Below are positions 12,796 to 24,435 of a DNA stretch of 64,000 nt, piece after piece; the first letter of the stretch is position 1; every line of letters starts with the position of its first letter. The position numbers and the translations under genes are program-made. Origin of the DNA: Pontederia crassipes (lineage: Eukaryota; Streptophyta; Magnoliopsida; Commelinales; Pontederiaceae); the NCBI GenBank assembly GCA_030549335.1, contig CM060196.1, forward strand, positions 69,162,639 through 69,226,638, read 5' to 3'. The notes beneath the pieces were generated by a model, which had not been told where the DNA came from, did no database searches, and saw only the letters and a list, made by a program, of their open reading frames with translations.

Positions 12796-13510
12796 ATCAG
12801 AGGTAAGATGAAAAAAGGTCACTTCGAGTCCGTTCCAGATACTTGAGGTAATAAAAGGGTAAAAGTCAAGCTAATGACTATAACTTAAAACTACTACTAA
12901 ACCTTTGTCCTCTTAGTTTTTAGCATTAGTATTTGAGTTATTAGTTTAGTTTAGCATTAATATTGGCTTCTTTAATTTAGATTAGTTAACATTGGAAGTT
13001 TGATTTAATGATTTTTTTTCTTAGCATATTGCTCCCAGAAGGATGCGACACAGCCATTCCTCAAGTATGGCACGGTCATGCCACATTATTTGAAGCTTCA
13101 ACACCTTGATCACGAGCATTCAATTTATGGAACGGTCGTTCCTGAATTGCACGCATGCCCTTGAGCACGACCATTCCGAAGATCAAGCACGGCCGTTATG
13201 AGATTGATATATCGACACTATCACGTTGCGGTCAACTATATTGGAACGATCATGACACCACTTGAAATAGCTCTGTTGCATCTGCCTTTACTGTAACGAC
13301 CATAACATCACTTGGAATGGCCGTAATGAATACGAAATTGCACGTTCGAACCACGTCGAAGGAAGCCTGTGAGCCACCCTTTGAAGCAACATGACCAAGA
13401 TATTTTTAATTGCTCAGCGGAAGCTAGAAATCATCATGTTGTCTCTACTCCTTTTACATTTTTGTCATATTCTTTATTATTATTGCGTAGTTTTTTTGTG
13501 TACAGACCTA

Positions 13511-13543
13511 ACACTGGGACAGTGTCAAGTTCAAGCTTGGGGG
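13511..13543 (+). other. Internal hairpin plus polypurine tract
   Basis: A perfect stem ACACTG-GGA-CAGTGT (13511-13525) is followed by the purine tract CAAGCTTGGGGG (13532-13543). The same arrangement occurs in the element at 47676-55480 and, decayed, in the one at 38333-63050. It lies about 0.9 kb before the 3' LTR and resembles an additional plus-strand primer site. Confidence 0.7.
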
Positions 13544-13999
13544 TATTAGGGACTTAGTCTTGTTTCATTTGCATGGTATGTCTAATTTAAACATTTTGTG
13601 TCGATCATCTTATTTTGTTTGTCATGCATCTAATTCTGAAATTTTAAAAAAAAGTATATGCCATCTCATTTCTCCTTGTTTATTATTTTATTGTCTTTTA
13701 AGCTTATTTTCATAACATCGCTTAATTTATGAAATTCAATCATTATTTCTTTTTATCGAGTATCACCAGAGTATTGGGATTTGGATTGAGTTTGTTGCTA
13801 AATAGAAGGACTAACTTTTAAATAATGAATTTTTCTATTATTTACTATGATGTTAGTCTTGATTATAATTGCATCTTTATTGAAAACATTAAGTCTTTTT
13901 GAAGCTTATAAATATGCAATATAATTTTAATATTAATATGAAAATGAAAAGCGGGTTAGTTGAGCCCCAATAGTTAAGTGAAAAGTGTAAAGTACCCTC

Positions 14000-14100
14000 T
14001 GAAACCTTGGTGTGTCCGGGTAATTAGACCCGTAGGAGATACTTGTCTGGCGACCTAAGAGCATCTGCTCTAGGATCCGCATGGACCACTTTGTGCAATA
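14000..14100 (+). other. Conserved 3' non-coding box of Athila-lineage elements
   Basis: The segment starting GAAACCTTGGTGTGTCC is shared with 62184-62300 and with two copies at 49803-49922 and 49973-50090 (minus). It contains two stem-loops: CGGGT-AATTAG-ACCCG (14017-14032) and CCTA-A-GAGCA with TGCTC-TAGG (14054-14074) with one bulged A. No frame is preserved between copies, so conservation is more likely at RNA or DNA level. The role is unknown. Confidence 0.6.
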
Positions 14101-14388
14101 TGGAGGATTACGAAATTCTTAAGTGGAAAGAAAAAAAAATCATAATGCTGAAATGTGAAATGATAATAGTATGAAAATAAGCTCCTTAAAGACTTGTGGT
14201 TCAATATTGATACTCTTATGAGATTGACTAATATTATTTGTAGATATGCAGGAAAGACATGTTTGAATGCAAAGAATTCTGCAAGGTTGGGTATTGGTTG
14301 AGAATAGATACTTTAGTGATGGTCGTGTAAAAGAATAGTGGGAGAAAAGTATTGGTTTTGTGATAGAGCCATGTGCTTTATTTGAAAT

Positions 14389-14427
14389 TTGCTTGAGGAT
14401 AAGCAAAATATTAAGCTTGGGAGTATT
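14389..14427 (+). other. Terminal hairpin and polypurine tract
   Basis: TTGCTTGAGGATAAGCAA (14389-14406) forms a seven-pair stem around an AGGA loop with one G-U pair. It is followed by AAGCTTGGGAGTATT directly before the 3' LTR. The purine tract is the expected plus-strand primer. Confidence 0.8.
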
Positions 14428-15791
14428 TGATGCATGAAAAATCATGCATTATTTTAGGCCATTTGATTAGCATTTTAGAATGTGTTTATGTTTAGAAAAG
14501 AAGAGTTTTGATTTGTTTTCATATAATTTTCTTTAGATTTGATTTCTACCTAAGTCTAAAATTATTCATGGCAGGATATGAGAAAATGTCGAAATCAAGA
14601 CAAGAAAAGACCTAAAACAGCTCAGAAGACTGTCACGGCCGTGACAGTTCTTTTCATGGCTATGATAGAAAGATATTGCAAGCAGAAATTTGGCTAAGTT
14701 ACTATCACGACCGTGACAATTTCTATCATGATCGTGACAGAGACATTTTTCAACAGAAATTTGCTTAAGTATTTTTCAGCATTGACAGCCGACAAAGCCT
14801 TTCACGGTCGTGACAACGGTTGGTTAGGATGTTTTAAAGTCATTTTTATCTACTTTTTGGATATATTTTTGGTTTCTTTCCTTGGGGACGAGAAAACTTA
14901 TAAAAGGAGGTAGAAGAGGACCTGTAAAAGCATCCCTGGAGCATAGTTTTGAAGTCTAGAAAAAGGAGAAGTGCGAGGATAACAACGAAACTCTGCCGGA
15001 AACTCGAGAGAGGACGCGCTTAGCCTATGTTATAGTTTTTGTTTTCTTTTCCCTACATTTTTATTCCAGATTTGATGTTAATTTTAGCATATTCATTCCT
15101 TTATTAGGATCATCCTAGTTGAACCCTATTTGTGTATTGGATTCTTCTTAATATTAGTTTGGTTTGAGTCATTAATAGCATTGCAATTTCATATTTAATA
15201 TTTTCCTTTGATTCCATGATTTATGATTTGATTGTTATTTGAGAAGAAGTGATTATTTTCATAATAGTTTATAAAATTGATCTTATTTATTGCGTGCCAC
15301 AATTAGGAAAATCGAAAGAGACCTAATTTGTGTAGTTATTAAAGTGACTTGAGAAAGCCCTTAATATTAATTCCGATTGAATGCATCTTATGATTTAATT
15401 AAGTAAATTAAAAATTGAAAGGATTGATTTATTTTAATTATTCATAAGATAGTAGTTAAAGCCTAAAAGATTGGTTAACTGATTTTGGAAATTCACTTTA
15501 TTATTGATTCAACTAATTCTAAGTTGAAAAAATTCATTACATTCTAGTGGTGATAATTAGGTGCCTTAATCATTAAATCGTTATTTCTCCAAGTGATCAT
15601 TTCATTTATTTTTATTATTTTCTTTTTATACACACTGAAATCATATATTTTCTTAATTTCTCAATTAATAAGGGTAAAATAAAATCTAAGTTATTAATCG
15701 TCCTCGTGGGAACAATAACTCTACTTATTCACTTTATTACTTGAACGACTAGTGCAATTGCCAGCGTTTGCTATCAATTCTACACGCATCA
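14428..15791 (+). repeat. 3' LTR of the Athila-lineage element
   Basis: Copy of the 5' LTR. It includes a perfect 20-bp palindrome, ACTGTCACGGCCGTGACAGT, at 14629-14648 and further CACGACCGTGAC-type words up to about 14815. Confidence 0.92.
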
Positions 15792-16824
15792 GGCATCGAC
15801 GACTTTAGTGACGCATCGGAGTCAAAGTAGCGCCATAGGCGTCGATGAGGAAATCGAGTTAGATATTACTTTAGCGCCATATTAGAGTCTAAATAGCATC
15901 TACTTAACGTCAACCTTGCCAGTGCCACTTTAGTGTCGAGGTAGCGATGCATATCAATGATTCTTTTCGTGTCATGATAACATCACCGTAGAGTTGGCAT
16001 ATGATTCTTGTAATGCTCCCAAAATCAGTCTTCCTGTCACGTAGGCAATCAGATTAACGATAAGGGCGTTACACTGCTTACTACTTCCTTGACTCTGACC
16101 AGTCAACAAATGATACACGTGGCAATAGAAATAATAGAGAAATAAGTGAAAGAAAGAATTTGCGAAAGAAATCAGTGGAAAATCAAAGGACATCATTACT
16201 CGTTGAAATCATTCAAGAGGAAAGAGAAATCACAGTTTTTAAATAGATTGAGCAAATAGTCACATTTGCGATGTTAAAAGAGAAAATTCCAATATCTTTT
16301 GAATACAAGAACTAATAATTCAAATAAGAAGATAAAAGAACGGAAAGCTGTAGCATTGGACGAGTCATGTGCAGCGGTCTTCGAGCTCTGCGCCCTCCAT
16401 CACCTCCCTAAGCAGGATTCTCATCTGTAAAATCCCAATACAGGGGCATAGAATACCTGTGAGCGAAACGCCTGGTACACATAGATACATAGACGATAAA
16501 ATGAGAATCAGATCATAGTGACAATTGGAAATCAATAGGGTCCTTGCTTTTAATCAATGGCATCAATACCATGATCACAGTGGGCTATTAACAATACTTG
16601 TTCATATGCTTTGTTCTTTACTTTAACCATACCTTGTTTTGTACCTTGTTCTGCTTTACATTACCATGCTTGCTTTGTTCTGTGTAATGCTACATCTTTT
16701 ACGTTACTATAAAATCCTTGAAGTTCTCTATCTTATGCGAGCTCGACTTAATTAAGTGGAAAACTAGAAGTGCCTCTATGCATTGTGTAGCTAAGATGTC
16801 CATGAAAAGAAAGGTGTATGCTAA

Positions 16825-17101
16825 GGCATACCCTTTTCGGAATACATGTGGGAGAGGATCTATACGCCAGGAACAATGGTCGTTGTGGACCTGTAGGTTC
16901 ACTATCTCCTCAACTGAGCAACCTATCCCTCTGGCACTATACTTTGAAATTCATATATTTCCCCCATGGGGGAAGAGTATGTTAATACATCACCCTTATT
17001 CGGAGCACAGGTGAAAGAGGGTCTGTGGTCCAGGAGCAGTGGTCGTTAAGACCTGTAAGTGCATTGTCTCCTCAGTTCACCTACATACCCCTCTCTATAC
17101 C
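16825..17101 (+). repeat. Tandem duplication within the solo LTR
   Basis: Two copies of a roughly 165-bp unit (starting about 16825 and 16990) share TTCGGA, then GGTCTGTGGTCCAGGAGCAGTGGTCGTT-like text, then CTCCTCA and CCTCT. They differ at many positions, so the duplication is old. Confidence 0.7.
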
Positions 17102-17379
17102 ATACATTGATATCTGCTATATACTCTGGGCGGCACATAGCTATCTTGTTATTTCATCTTTACTTTACTTATCTTCTTTATCATATGTGGAGTTTGGAAT
17201 CATAGATAAGAAAAAGTGATAAGGTAAGATCCCCTTTTCTATGGAAGAAAGGCCTATCACATGCCTTACCATATTGGACATGGCCTCAAGTGGGCTTGTC
17301 AAAGTTTGGGTCTGATTATAGAAGTTCTGGCCACTCAAGGGCATTTTCATCTTTTTCGTTAGGATACGAAATTCCTCTT

Positions 17380-17735
17380 GTCATTGGACCGATCAATCGT
17401 TCCTATAAGGGTGATCAATTGATATTGTTGGACCGATCGACCACTCAAGTTGGATTGATCGACCGATCATAAGTTCGATCGACTGTTCCCTCACGTCGAG
17501 CCGATCGACCGTTCACCTTGAATCGGTCGGCCGGTCACTGGGCGTCGGTACGTCGCGGGATCAGTCGATCGTTCCGCTAGAATCGGTCGATCGATCTTAT
17601 GTGAATGGCCTCGGTGGGTCTCGTTGGATTGGTCGACCGATCATGTTGGATCGATCGACCGACCATCCGGTCCACACGGTTCACTGCGGATCAGTCGATC
17701 GATCTTGTCGAAATGGTCGACCGATTTCGCGGACG
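17380..17735. repeat. Cluster of GATCGACCGATC-type palindromic words
   Basis: About a dozen variants of GGTCGACCGATC or GATCGATCGACC recur at irregular spacing. Many are self-complementary, so either strand could fold or bind a dimeric protein. They lie inside the solo LTR. Confidence 0.8.
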
Positions 17736-18480
17736 AAATAGGACCACCGGCCATTTTTCTCTCTTCCGGCCGACCTTCGGTCATCAAAATCTGACGATTT
17801 CAATATGGAAGATGTTTCCAAGGGTATCCAGGTCATAATAGAATCATAATGCGCAACTAATGATCTACATTTTATCGTCTAGGGGATTTAACGTCTACGA
17901 TACCTCTGTTCGGTCGTTTTCCATTTGTTGGTCGCTCTTTCGTCGGTCTACCCGGTCGCCGGTCGATCCTAGCCGGCGGGAATGCGTGCTTGGTCCACGC
18001 GAGCGCGTCGATGGTGCTACTATGCGTCGAGGAGCGTCGGTTCATCCTTGCTCTGGTTCGCCTGTGCGTTTGTCGCTCGTTCGCCGGTCGTCAGAGGAGA
18101 AGAAGAGGAGGGAGTGCGGCGGTTGTGGGGAAAGTGGAAAAGATGCAGGAGTTCACCTCACTCCCCCCTTATACTCTCTGCCGCCCTCTCTCTTGGGACT
18201 AAGTCGTGGGGGAGTGTGGGAGAGGAGGTTACTCCCCCCATTCTCTCGTTCTTCTTTTTTTTTTAATTTCGAATTTTGATTTTAAAAAAGGGCCGGCCAT
18301 TACAATTCTAATAACATCATCTAACTTATCGACACCATTGCGATACTAATGATTACTGATTCTAGGCGTCTGACATGACACTATGTCAATGCCAATGCAT
18401 GACTATTCTTTTTAGCCTCACTTTAGTGCCGCATTAGCGATGTCTTGCTCGTGTTTCTAACTGACAAATTTCTTGTAGTA

Positions 18481-19940
18481 ATTGGTTATTATAAGTTATA
18501 TAGGAGATCAACATACTAGTCATTATTAAATTTTTAAAGAAGAGATTTGTGATAATCCCTAAAATGAATCAACAATGAGTTATCAACACTGGACATTGAA
18601 AACTTTTAATGATGAGACCTATAATAAATAGTTGCCATCAGTCCTTTCTTGTCGTTAATAGGTATTAACAAATAATTTTTAATGATTACATAATTCATCA
18701 CAAATGAAAATAGTGTTTGTTTGCCACAGTTGAATAGTAAATTTCATCTTTTAAGTTGTCACTTAATTAAAAAAATATCATTTTATTCTTTCATTTCGAT
18801 TTTAAACTAGACAGGGAGAAGTTCGTTAATACATGAAGCTCCATGGATAAAAAAAAGAAAAGATCATAGATTTTTAATATTTTCTTCTCCTCGAGCTTTG
18901 TTTCCTACATATTCTGTCGTATAAGTACATGTCAATTTGGGGCGATCTGTTACCGGGTCTTACGATTAAATATGGATTATTTTGTCCCATAGAAAAAAAA
19001 TACGGATTATTTTGGGAATAAGAGTGTACCGCTGTGAGAGATTATGACTTTGAAACTCATAAAAATATGTGCTCTTTTATTTTTAATCTTTATTTTTTTT
19101 GTGCTAAGTCCATAAAGCTCCATTTGTAACAAGAAAAATATGGTTATTTTTTTTCAACAATCTCATGTAATGGACGTTTTTTTTTGTGTTTGAAACTAAT
19201 CTACAAAACTACACCTTAAATTTGTCCTAATCTATTTTCCATCAATTTCCATTTTTTATATATTGAACGATGTTTCTACTAATAATTAATCAACTCGTAT
19301 AGGATAGTTGAATCATGGTTTCAAGGGTGATATCACAATAATCCACCATTTTTGGCAGAAATATTACTTTTAATGGCTTGTACGCACTTTTATACCCAAT
19401 GTTCTAAAATTGATGTTGTAATATAAAATATAATTCTAGTCAAATTTAATTTTCATAACTTGGAAATGATAAATATAGCCTCTTCATTGTTGACTATGAA
19501 TCTATTGGATTAGCAAAATTTGTGGGAGTAAAAAAAACGTACTTATAAATTAAGCTTGATTGGCACAAGTAATTAGGATGGTTATGTCTCATGAGAGCTA
19601 TAGACTCGGATTTGATTTTTAAAGTTATTGCTTAATCAAAGGAATATCGTTTTATCCTTCACTTTGATTGTGGAATAGTTATGTGCTAATAATCTTAAAT
19701 ATGGAGGTCTCGAGTGGGTATCCAAAAACTAAAACATACCAATAATGACCACGAGGCTAACACTAATCATCATATTTTAGTGTAAACTAATGGACCTTAA
19801 GCAGTGGCAAAAACCAAATTTCAAATTTGAACAAAGTTAATGGGTCTGTATGTTGTAATTTTTTAACACTATCAAGTAATATCGTATTAAATTATTTGAA
19901 CCCATCACACTTGTCACAATTAATAATAATATGTAGGCAA
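18481..19940. other. AT-rich intergenic DNA downstream of the peroxidase pseudogene
   Basis: I see no gene or recognisable mobile element. The lost 3' part of the pseudogene's last exon would have been here, but nothing resembling it remains. Confidence 0.6.
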
Positions 19941-20770
19941 TCAATACGCGTACTCGGGGTCCAACGTCGGATCTACGCTGTGATTGGCGCTGTTGTTGTA
20001 GAGCCTGTTGGTGAAGGAGCTGCAATGTGCATCGCCGATGGTGTGCGCTCCTGCGCGATCAGTGCGTACGCAAATGATTGAAAGCAGGATTCAGAGTTGA
20101 GCAGGGAACACCGCAAGATCTGAATCAAAGATTCAGCACAGATAAATCTTTAGGTACTGCAGGGTGGGAGCATGCACCTGAGAGAGTGACCAAGTCATCA
20201 AGGTTCAGCCCTTTCTTGGTGAAGAAGGGGAGGAGTTTTTGGAGCTCCACGAATGGCGGAGGCAAGTCCACCGTGTCGACTGATCTGGACGTCCTCCCGT
20301 CTCGTCTCCCTGCAGGAACCTGGTACGACATTCCTCCAGCCTGCGCATGCATGCACAATACGTACGTAATAGTTTAGATCATCAATGAAGAGGATGGATC
20401 TCACGTACGAGTACGATGCTGTCTCTCGCCGCAAACGCAAGAATGTCCGCGCCGCGCACGAGACGGTCCGGTTGCATGCAGCCTCGAGGCGCTTCTTGAT
20501 GCTGTCGATGACTTCGAAACCATGCAGGCTCTTGTTGGGCGCCGCATCCTTCTCTGCCTTATTGCCGTTGGTGGAATCAATCAGAACAGAGCCATCGCAA
20601 TCCTTGTAATATACCCATACAATGTTCGCATCACTTGTCGTGCCCAATAAATTAGATAAATCTTTGATCGCATATATACATATATATATATATAGCTAAA
20701 TACTCACCCTCACGAAACAGTCATGAAAGTGCAACCTCAGCAGCGCAGGTGCGATGCCTGAATCCGCACG

Positions 20771-21437
20771 TGTCACGGGGTCATTCTCGGACACTAGATC
20801 ACGTGCGGCGACTAGGCGGATAGGCACCTAGCCAAGTCTGTTTTGAGTTTGCAGCAGAAGTTTTATGGTCGAGACGACTATGCCGAGAGTCACTCTTATA
20901 TGCATTCAATCACAGACATGACTAGAGTGTTGGACTACTCGTCATGAGACCGTAGCATTAGTGCGTTGCGGCACTAATGTAGGCGTTTGGGTGCTTAAAG
21001 TCCGAAGGGGCGACGAAGGGATCACGGGACGTCACGAAGGGACACCGATGTGGGTTGCCACTCCACGCTCAAGGCCATGACACTAGAATTAAAGGAAAGT
21101 TTACTTATATTAAATATGATGAAACATAACATATAATTGGGCCTCGGAAGGCACTAGTGAACTCCTCCCAGTGTACCGTAGGTATAGGAGTCTTGTTACA
21201 TATTGAAGATGCAAAAGACGTACCCTACGGGAACATCACCTACTTGACCATTCATAAGGACGGCCTTACAAGATAAATACCTTAAGGGCGGATAACTTGG
21301 TACTCCGCAATATTACGCAGTGCGGGACGGCTGCATGTGTTCCATATTTTCGGCGCTAAGCAGCCGATGACTATAAGTTGAGCGGCACTGGTGCCGCGAG
21401 GCTTCACGCTTCGTGTCACGGAAAATGCCCCGTGACA
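20771..21437 (-). repeat. 3' LTR (element orientation) of the exon-1 insertion
   Basis: Same length as 24436-25102, with TG and CA ends. The adjacent purine tract on its right marks it as the downstream LTR of a minus-strand element. Confidence 0.92.
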
Positions 21438-21859
21438 TTCTCCCCCACCAAAGTCGGCGACGCCCCCGACGCCGTTGTCCGGGCTTCCTCGGGGCCTTCG
21501 TCTTGAGTCTTGACTTCGCTTGTCTCGTTCAATTCTGCCTTCTTTGTCTTGACTTCAACTTCACCAGCGTCACGCAACGCAAGGAATGTTCGCTCCTTGG
21601 GGTCTCGCTGAGGACTCCTCCCTCAGGCCTGCTTCGCTCGCTGATCCTTCGTCCAATCCGGGGTCATCACTTGTGCAGCGCTAGTGGAGTCCGCCATCTG
21701 CGGTCTGACTTCATCAAGCAACTATCCGTCCATCAAGTCTCTGTTGGCTTCACTTCTCTTCGACTTGCGCAGCGTCAACTTGTGTGGTTTGGCTTCTTTG
21801 GGGGTGAAACAACTCTTGTATGCCTTCAGGAATAGCGCGGAGAAGAGTTGTCTCAGGGT

Positions 21860-22560
21860 CGTGTAGAACATGATGAAGAGTCTCGCCATTCAACCTGCAT
21901 GACTTGACTCGATGCCTTCATGTTGCGGATGGCCGCAGCATAAGGTCTCCCTTCCGTCGAATGCGAAATACGGGACCATCTCACCCTCGATGATCATTCT
22001 TGAATTTCGACGGCTTGAAACAGCACAAGCTCTCCGATGTCGATGTTTGTAGCTTTGTCTGCTTCGAGTGCCTGGGGTCGCTATGATGAGCGACGAGAGT
22101 CTTCCCACGGATACTTTGGGATGCTTCCGGTCTCTTTGTGGGCTTGACTCAACGTCTCTATGTTGTAAATGATTGCAACGTAGAGTCTTCCATACCTCTG
22201 CCGAACGAAAAGCGCAGAACCACCTCCTCCTTGGTGATCACCTGATGTTTCGGCAGTCTTGAGGCGGGACAAGGTTCTTTGATCTGACAATCTATGCCTT
22301 GTCCATCCAAGTCGCCATAGTGGGCGACGAGAGTTTCCTCACGTTCTCTTGTGGTTCAACTCGCTATCTCCAAGTTGCAGATGGCTACAACGTCATCCTT
22401 CGCCCGCCGAGCCTTGAGAGCAGCTCCACCTTCCCCTTGGTGGACAAGAGATATCTCGACGGTTTGAGGTGGAGCAAGGTTCTTTGGTATAACATTCCGC
22501 ACCTTGTCCACTCCCAGTCTCTATAGTGAGCGATGATGGGGGTCTCCCCACATGTGCCTG
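21860..22560 (-). repeat. Degenerate tandem repeats near the 3' end of the element
   Basis: A unit of about 210-230 bp recurs roughly three and a half times. Unit landmarks are CGCTATGATGAGCGACGAGAG near 22079, TCGCCATAGTGGGCGACGAG near 22312 and TCTCTATAGTGAGCGATGA near 22521, with a poorer copy near 21865. It lies between the interior and the 3' LTR, where several plant Ty3 lineages carry tandem repeats. Confidence 0.65.
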
Positions 22561-24420
22561 TGGTTCGACTCACTTCTCCTACGTCGATGGGCGATCTTTG
22601 TCTTCGGCATAAGTAGCTTTCTCCTTGCGACTTGAGCTTCTCTCCCCCACCATTGCCCTTGCCCAAGGACTTTGGTGGTATGGCACTTGTCCCAATTGAC
22701 TTGGCAGCGTCGACTAGTGAGCGGAGGTTGGACGATCCGGTCGTTTCAACTCCTTCCTAGTCCAAAGCTTCTAACCCCTCTGCTTGAAGAGCACCAACAC
22801 TGGGTCTTCATCCTCCTGGGAACACTGTAGGCGGAGCTCGGTGATTCCTTTCACTTCCTCCTTCAACATGCCCATCTGGCCGATGTTGAACAATGCGATC
22901 TTGACCTCCAGTTCCAACTTGTCAGGGTCTGCATAATTGATGAACTGCCAATTCTTCCGTCCCATGTCTGGGATGCATGTTTGCCACATTCTACATTGTC
23001 GCGATCACAACGTCATCCTGAGTTTGCCACATCTTGCAGGGTTCCTGGGATATGCCTTCTTCCGATCCTGGGACCTACTTTGAAGCTTTGACAATCCCTT
23101 TGGGGTATGGACGGGGCGAGATCGTTGTGCTCGTTCACGAAGAGGGTGCACCTTAGAAGCTCGTCCGTCCGCACCTTGGACAAAGTAATGCCATTGTGCC
23201 TGTCATCCTAGATCATACACCTTTGACATACTCGTCCATCGGGCGGCTTGACCCTTGCGAAAGAGTAGTCGTTCCGGGCCTTCACTGATTCGTGCGGATG
23301 CTTGTGAAGACGCTCTGCTTAGATAAGTGGACTGCGATTGGTGAACTCGTGGCATGAGCTCCCAACATAACCTCCATCTCCATTCGAAGGGACGACATCA
23401 TTAATGTGTCCTTCAAAACCTTCGCATTGCGATTCTTGGAGGCCGCTTCGATTACTCGAGCCGAAAGGAAAGGGCACTCCTTCCTTCGGTTGGCGACAGA
23501 ACGCTTGACAGCAGCATGCCAAGGTTCGCCGATGCTCGACGCTTAGACCATTTGCCAAATTGGTCGCTGAGTTGAGGCGTCGATTTGCGTCGGCATGTAT
23601 CAGGTTCGTCCCACTCCTCGATGGATGACATCGCGCCGCTTGCGGGGCGACATTTGACGAGGCAGGCAAGGCTGACAGCTCGTCCGCGAGTGTTTGCAAG
23701 TAATCAACGCTTTGCTCCATTCCTAAAAGTCATCGTGGCGTGGCAGACGATGCTGCGGCACGACAAGATGCTTGTGATTGATGCTCCTTGGCCGAAAGGA
23801 TGATATTCTTTGGCCGAAAAGGGACCGTGAACCTTGATATTTGTCTTTAAGCCAACTTCTCCCGTGAAGCGATTGTGCACTTCACATTGCATGACTGGGC
23901 ATGCGATGCGACGTCATGAAATACCGAGCAGCGCCAGGTCGCCATGATAGTGCATGACCGACAGTCCCTGAATGTGACACGGGTCCTTTGAGTTACACGA
24001 CGCTCGTGTAAGCGATCTCATGATATGAGCAGCGCAAGACCATCATGCGGAGCATATGACCACTCTTTGACGCAGCGCGACACTTCAGGATTCCCGACTG
24101 TATACCTGGGGTGGTTGATCTGCTCGAGTGAGCGACGCATGACCGTCCCGGTTAGGCGGGGCGATCAATCTGTCATCATGATGCATGACGGACGTTCCTT
24201 GACACGACACGGGTGTATGAGGAACATGCTGCGGGGCACGACTGGGCGTGCGGCGAGGAGGCTTACCATGCCTTCCTCGTTGGCGTCCACGATCAAAGAC
24301 CATGGTACTAGTGCGCCTGGGCGTGATGGAGTATTTGAGCGGAAGCACATTTCCTACGCCAGGGCACGTTGCGACGACACAAGCGAGTCATCGTCGCTGG
24401 GTAATCCGAGCAGAAAGAAC

Positions 24421-24433
24421 TGCTCTGATACCA
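24421..24433 (-). other. Primer binding site, tRNA-Met type
   Basis: On the minus strand TGGTATCAGAGCA starts two bases after the LTR end. This is the common initiator-tRNA primer site of plant LTR elements. Confidence 0.92.
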
Positions 24434-24435
24434 CT

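Larger units (their letters stand above)
9146..15791 (+). mobile_element. Athila-lineage non-autonomous LTR retrotransposon
   Basis: The element has two long terminal repeats (9146-10472 and 14428-15791) starting TGATGCA and ending ACACGCATCA. It is flanked by a perfect 5-bp duplication GGCAT (9141-9145 and 15792-15796) of the surrounding CACTA sequence. A primer binding site perfectly complementary to the 3' end of plant tRNA-Asp follows the 5' LTR, as in the Athila/Tat branch of Ty3/gypsy. The interior has only a stop-ridden gag-like remnant (about 10645-11530) and no reverse transcriptase or integrase, so it must have moved with proteins from a relative. Two polypurine tracts, each with an upstream hairpin, and a conserved 3' box are present. 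A CACTA element interrupts the gag-like region. Confidence 0.9.
16009..18304. mobile_element. Solo LTR, 2.3 kb, probably chromovirus-type
   Basis: The segment starts TGTAATGCTCCC and ends GGCCATTACA, with imperfectly inverted ends, and is flanked by a perfect 5-bp duplication ATTCT (16004-16008 and 18305-18309) inside CACTA subterminal sequence. There is no internal coding region and no second LTR, as expected after recombination between two LTRs. TGTAACGCCC-like starts and internal duplications are common in LTRs of Tekay/Del-type Ty3 elements, so that lineage is likely but not proven. GC-rich DNA at 17860-18240 keeps frames open on the plus strand; I do not regard them as genes. Confidence 0.8.
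8090..18480. mobile_element. CACTA-type transposon remnant, split by two LTR insertions
   Basis: The right end reads AAATTTCTTGTAGTA, one base away from the CTTGTAGTG terminus of plant CACTA transposons. Segments 8090-8300, 15796-16008 and 18305-18480 share many short words such as TTAGCGTCAC, AGCGCCATATT and AGTGTCGC, typical of CACTA subterminal repeats. The matching left terminus was not found, so the left boundary is approximate and that end may be lost. An Athila-lineage element (9146-15791) and a solo LTR (16009-18304) are inserted, both with clean 5-bp duplications of this element's sequence. No transposase frame is visible, so it is non-autonomous or heavily deleted. Confidence 0.55.

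Noticed and set aside
17860..18279. 139-codon frame and two overlapping ones
   Set aside because: They lie in the GC-rich part of a solo LTR, are Arg/Ser-rich and show no motif.
21413..21835. 140-codon plus-strand frame
   Set aside because: It starts inside an LTR and runs antisense to the element's orientation; no domain.
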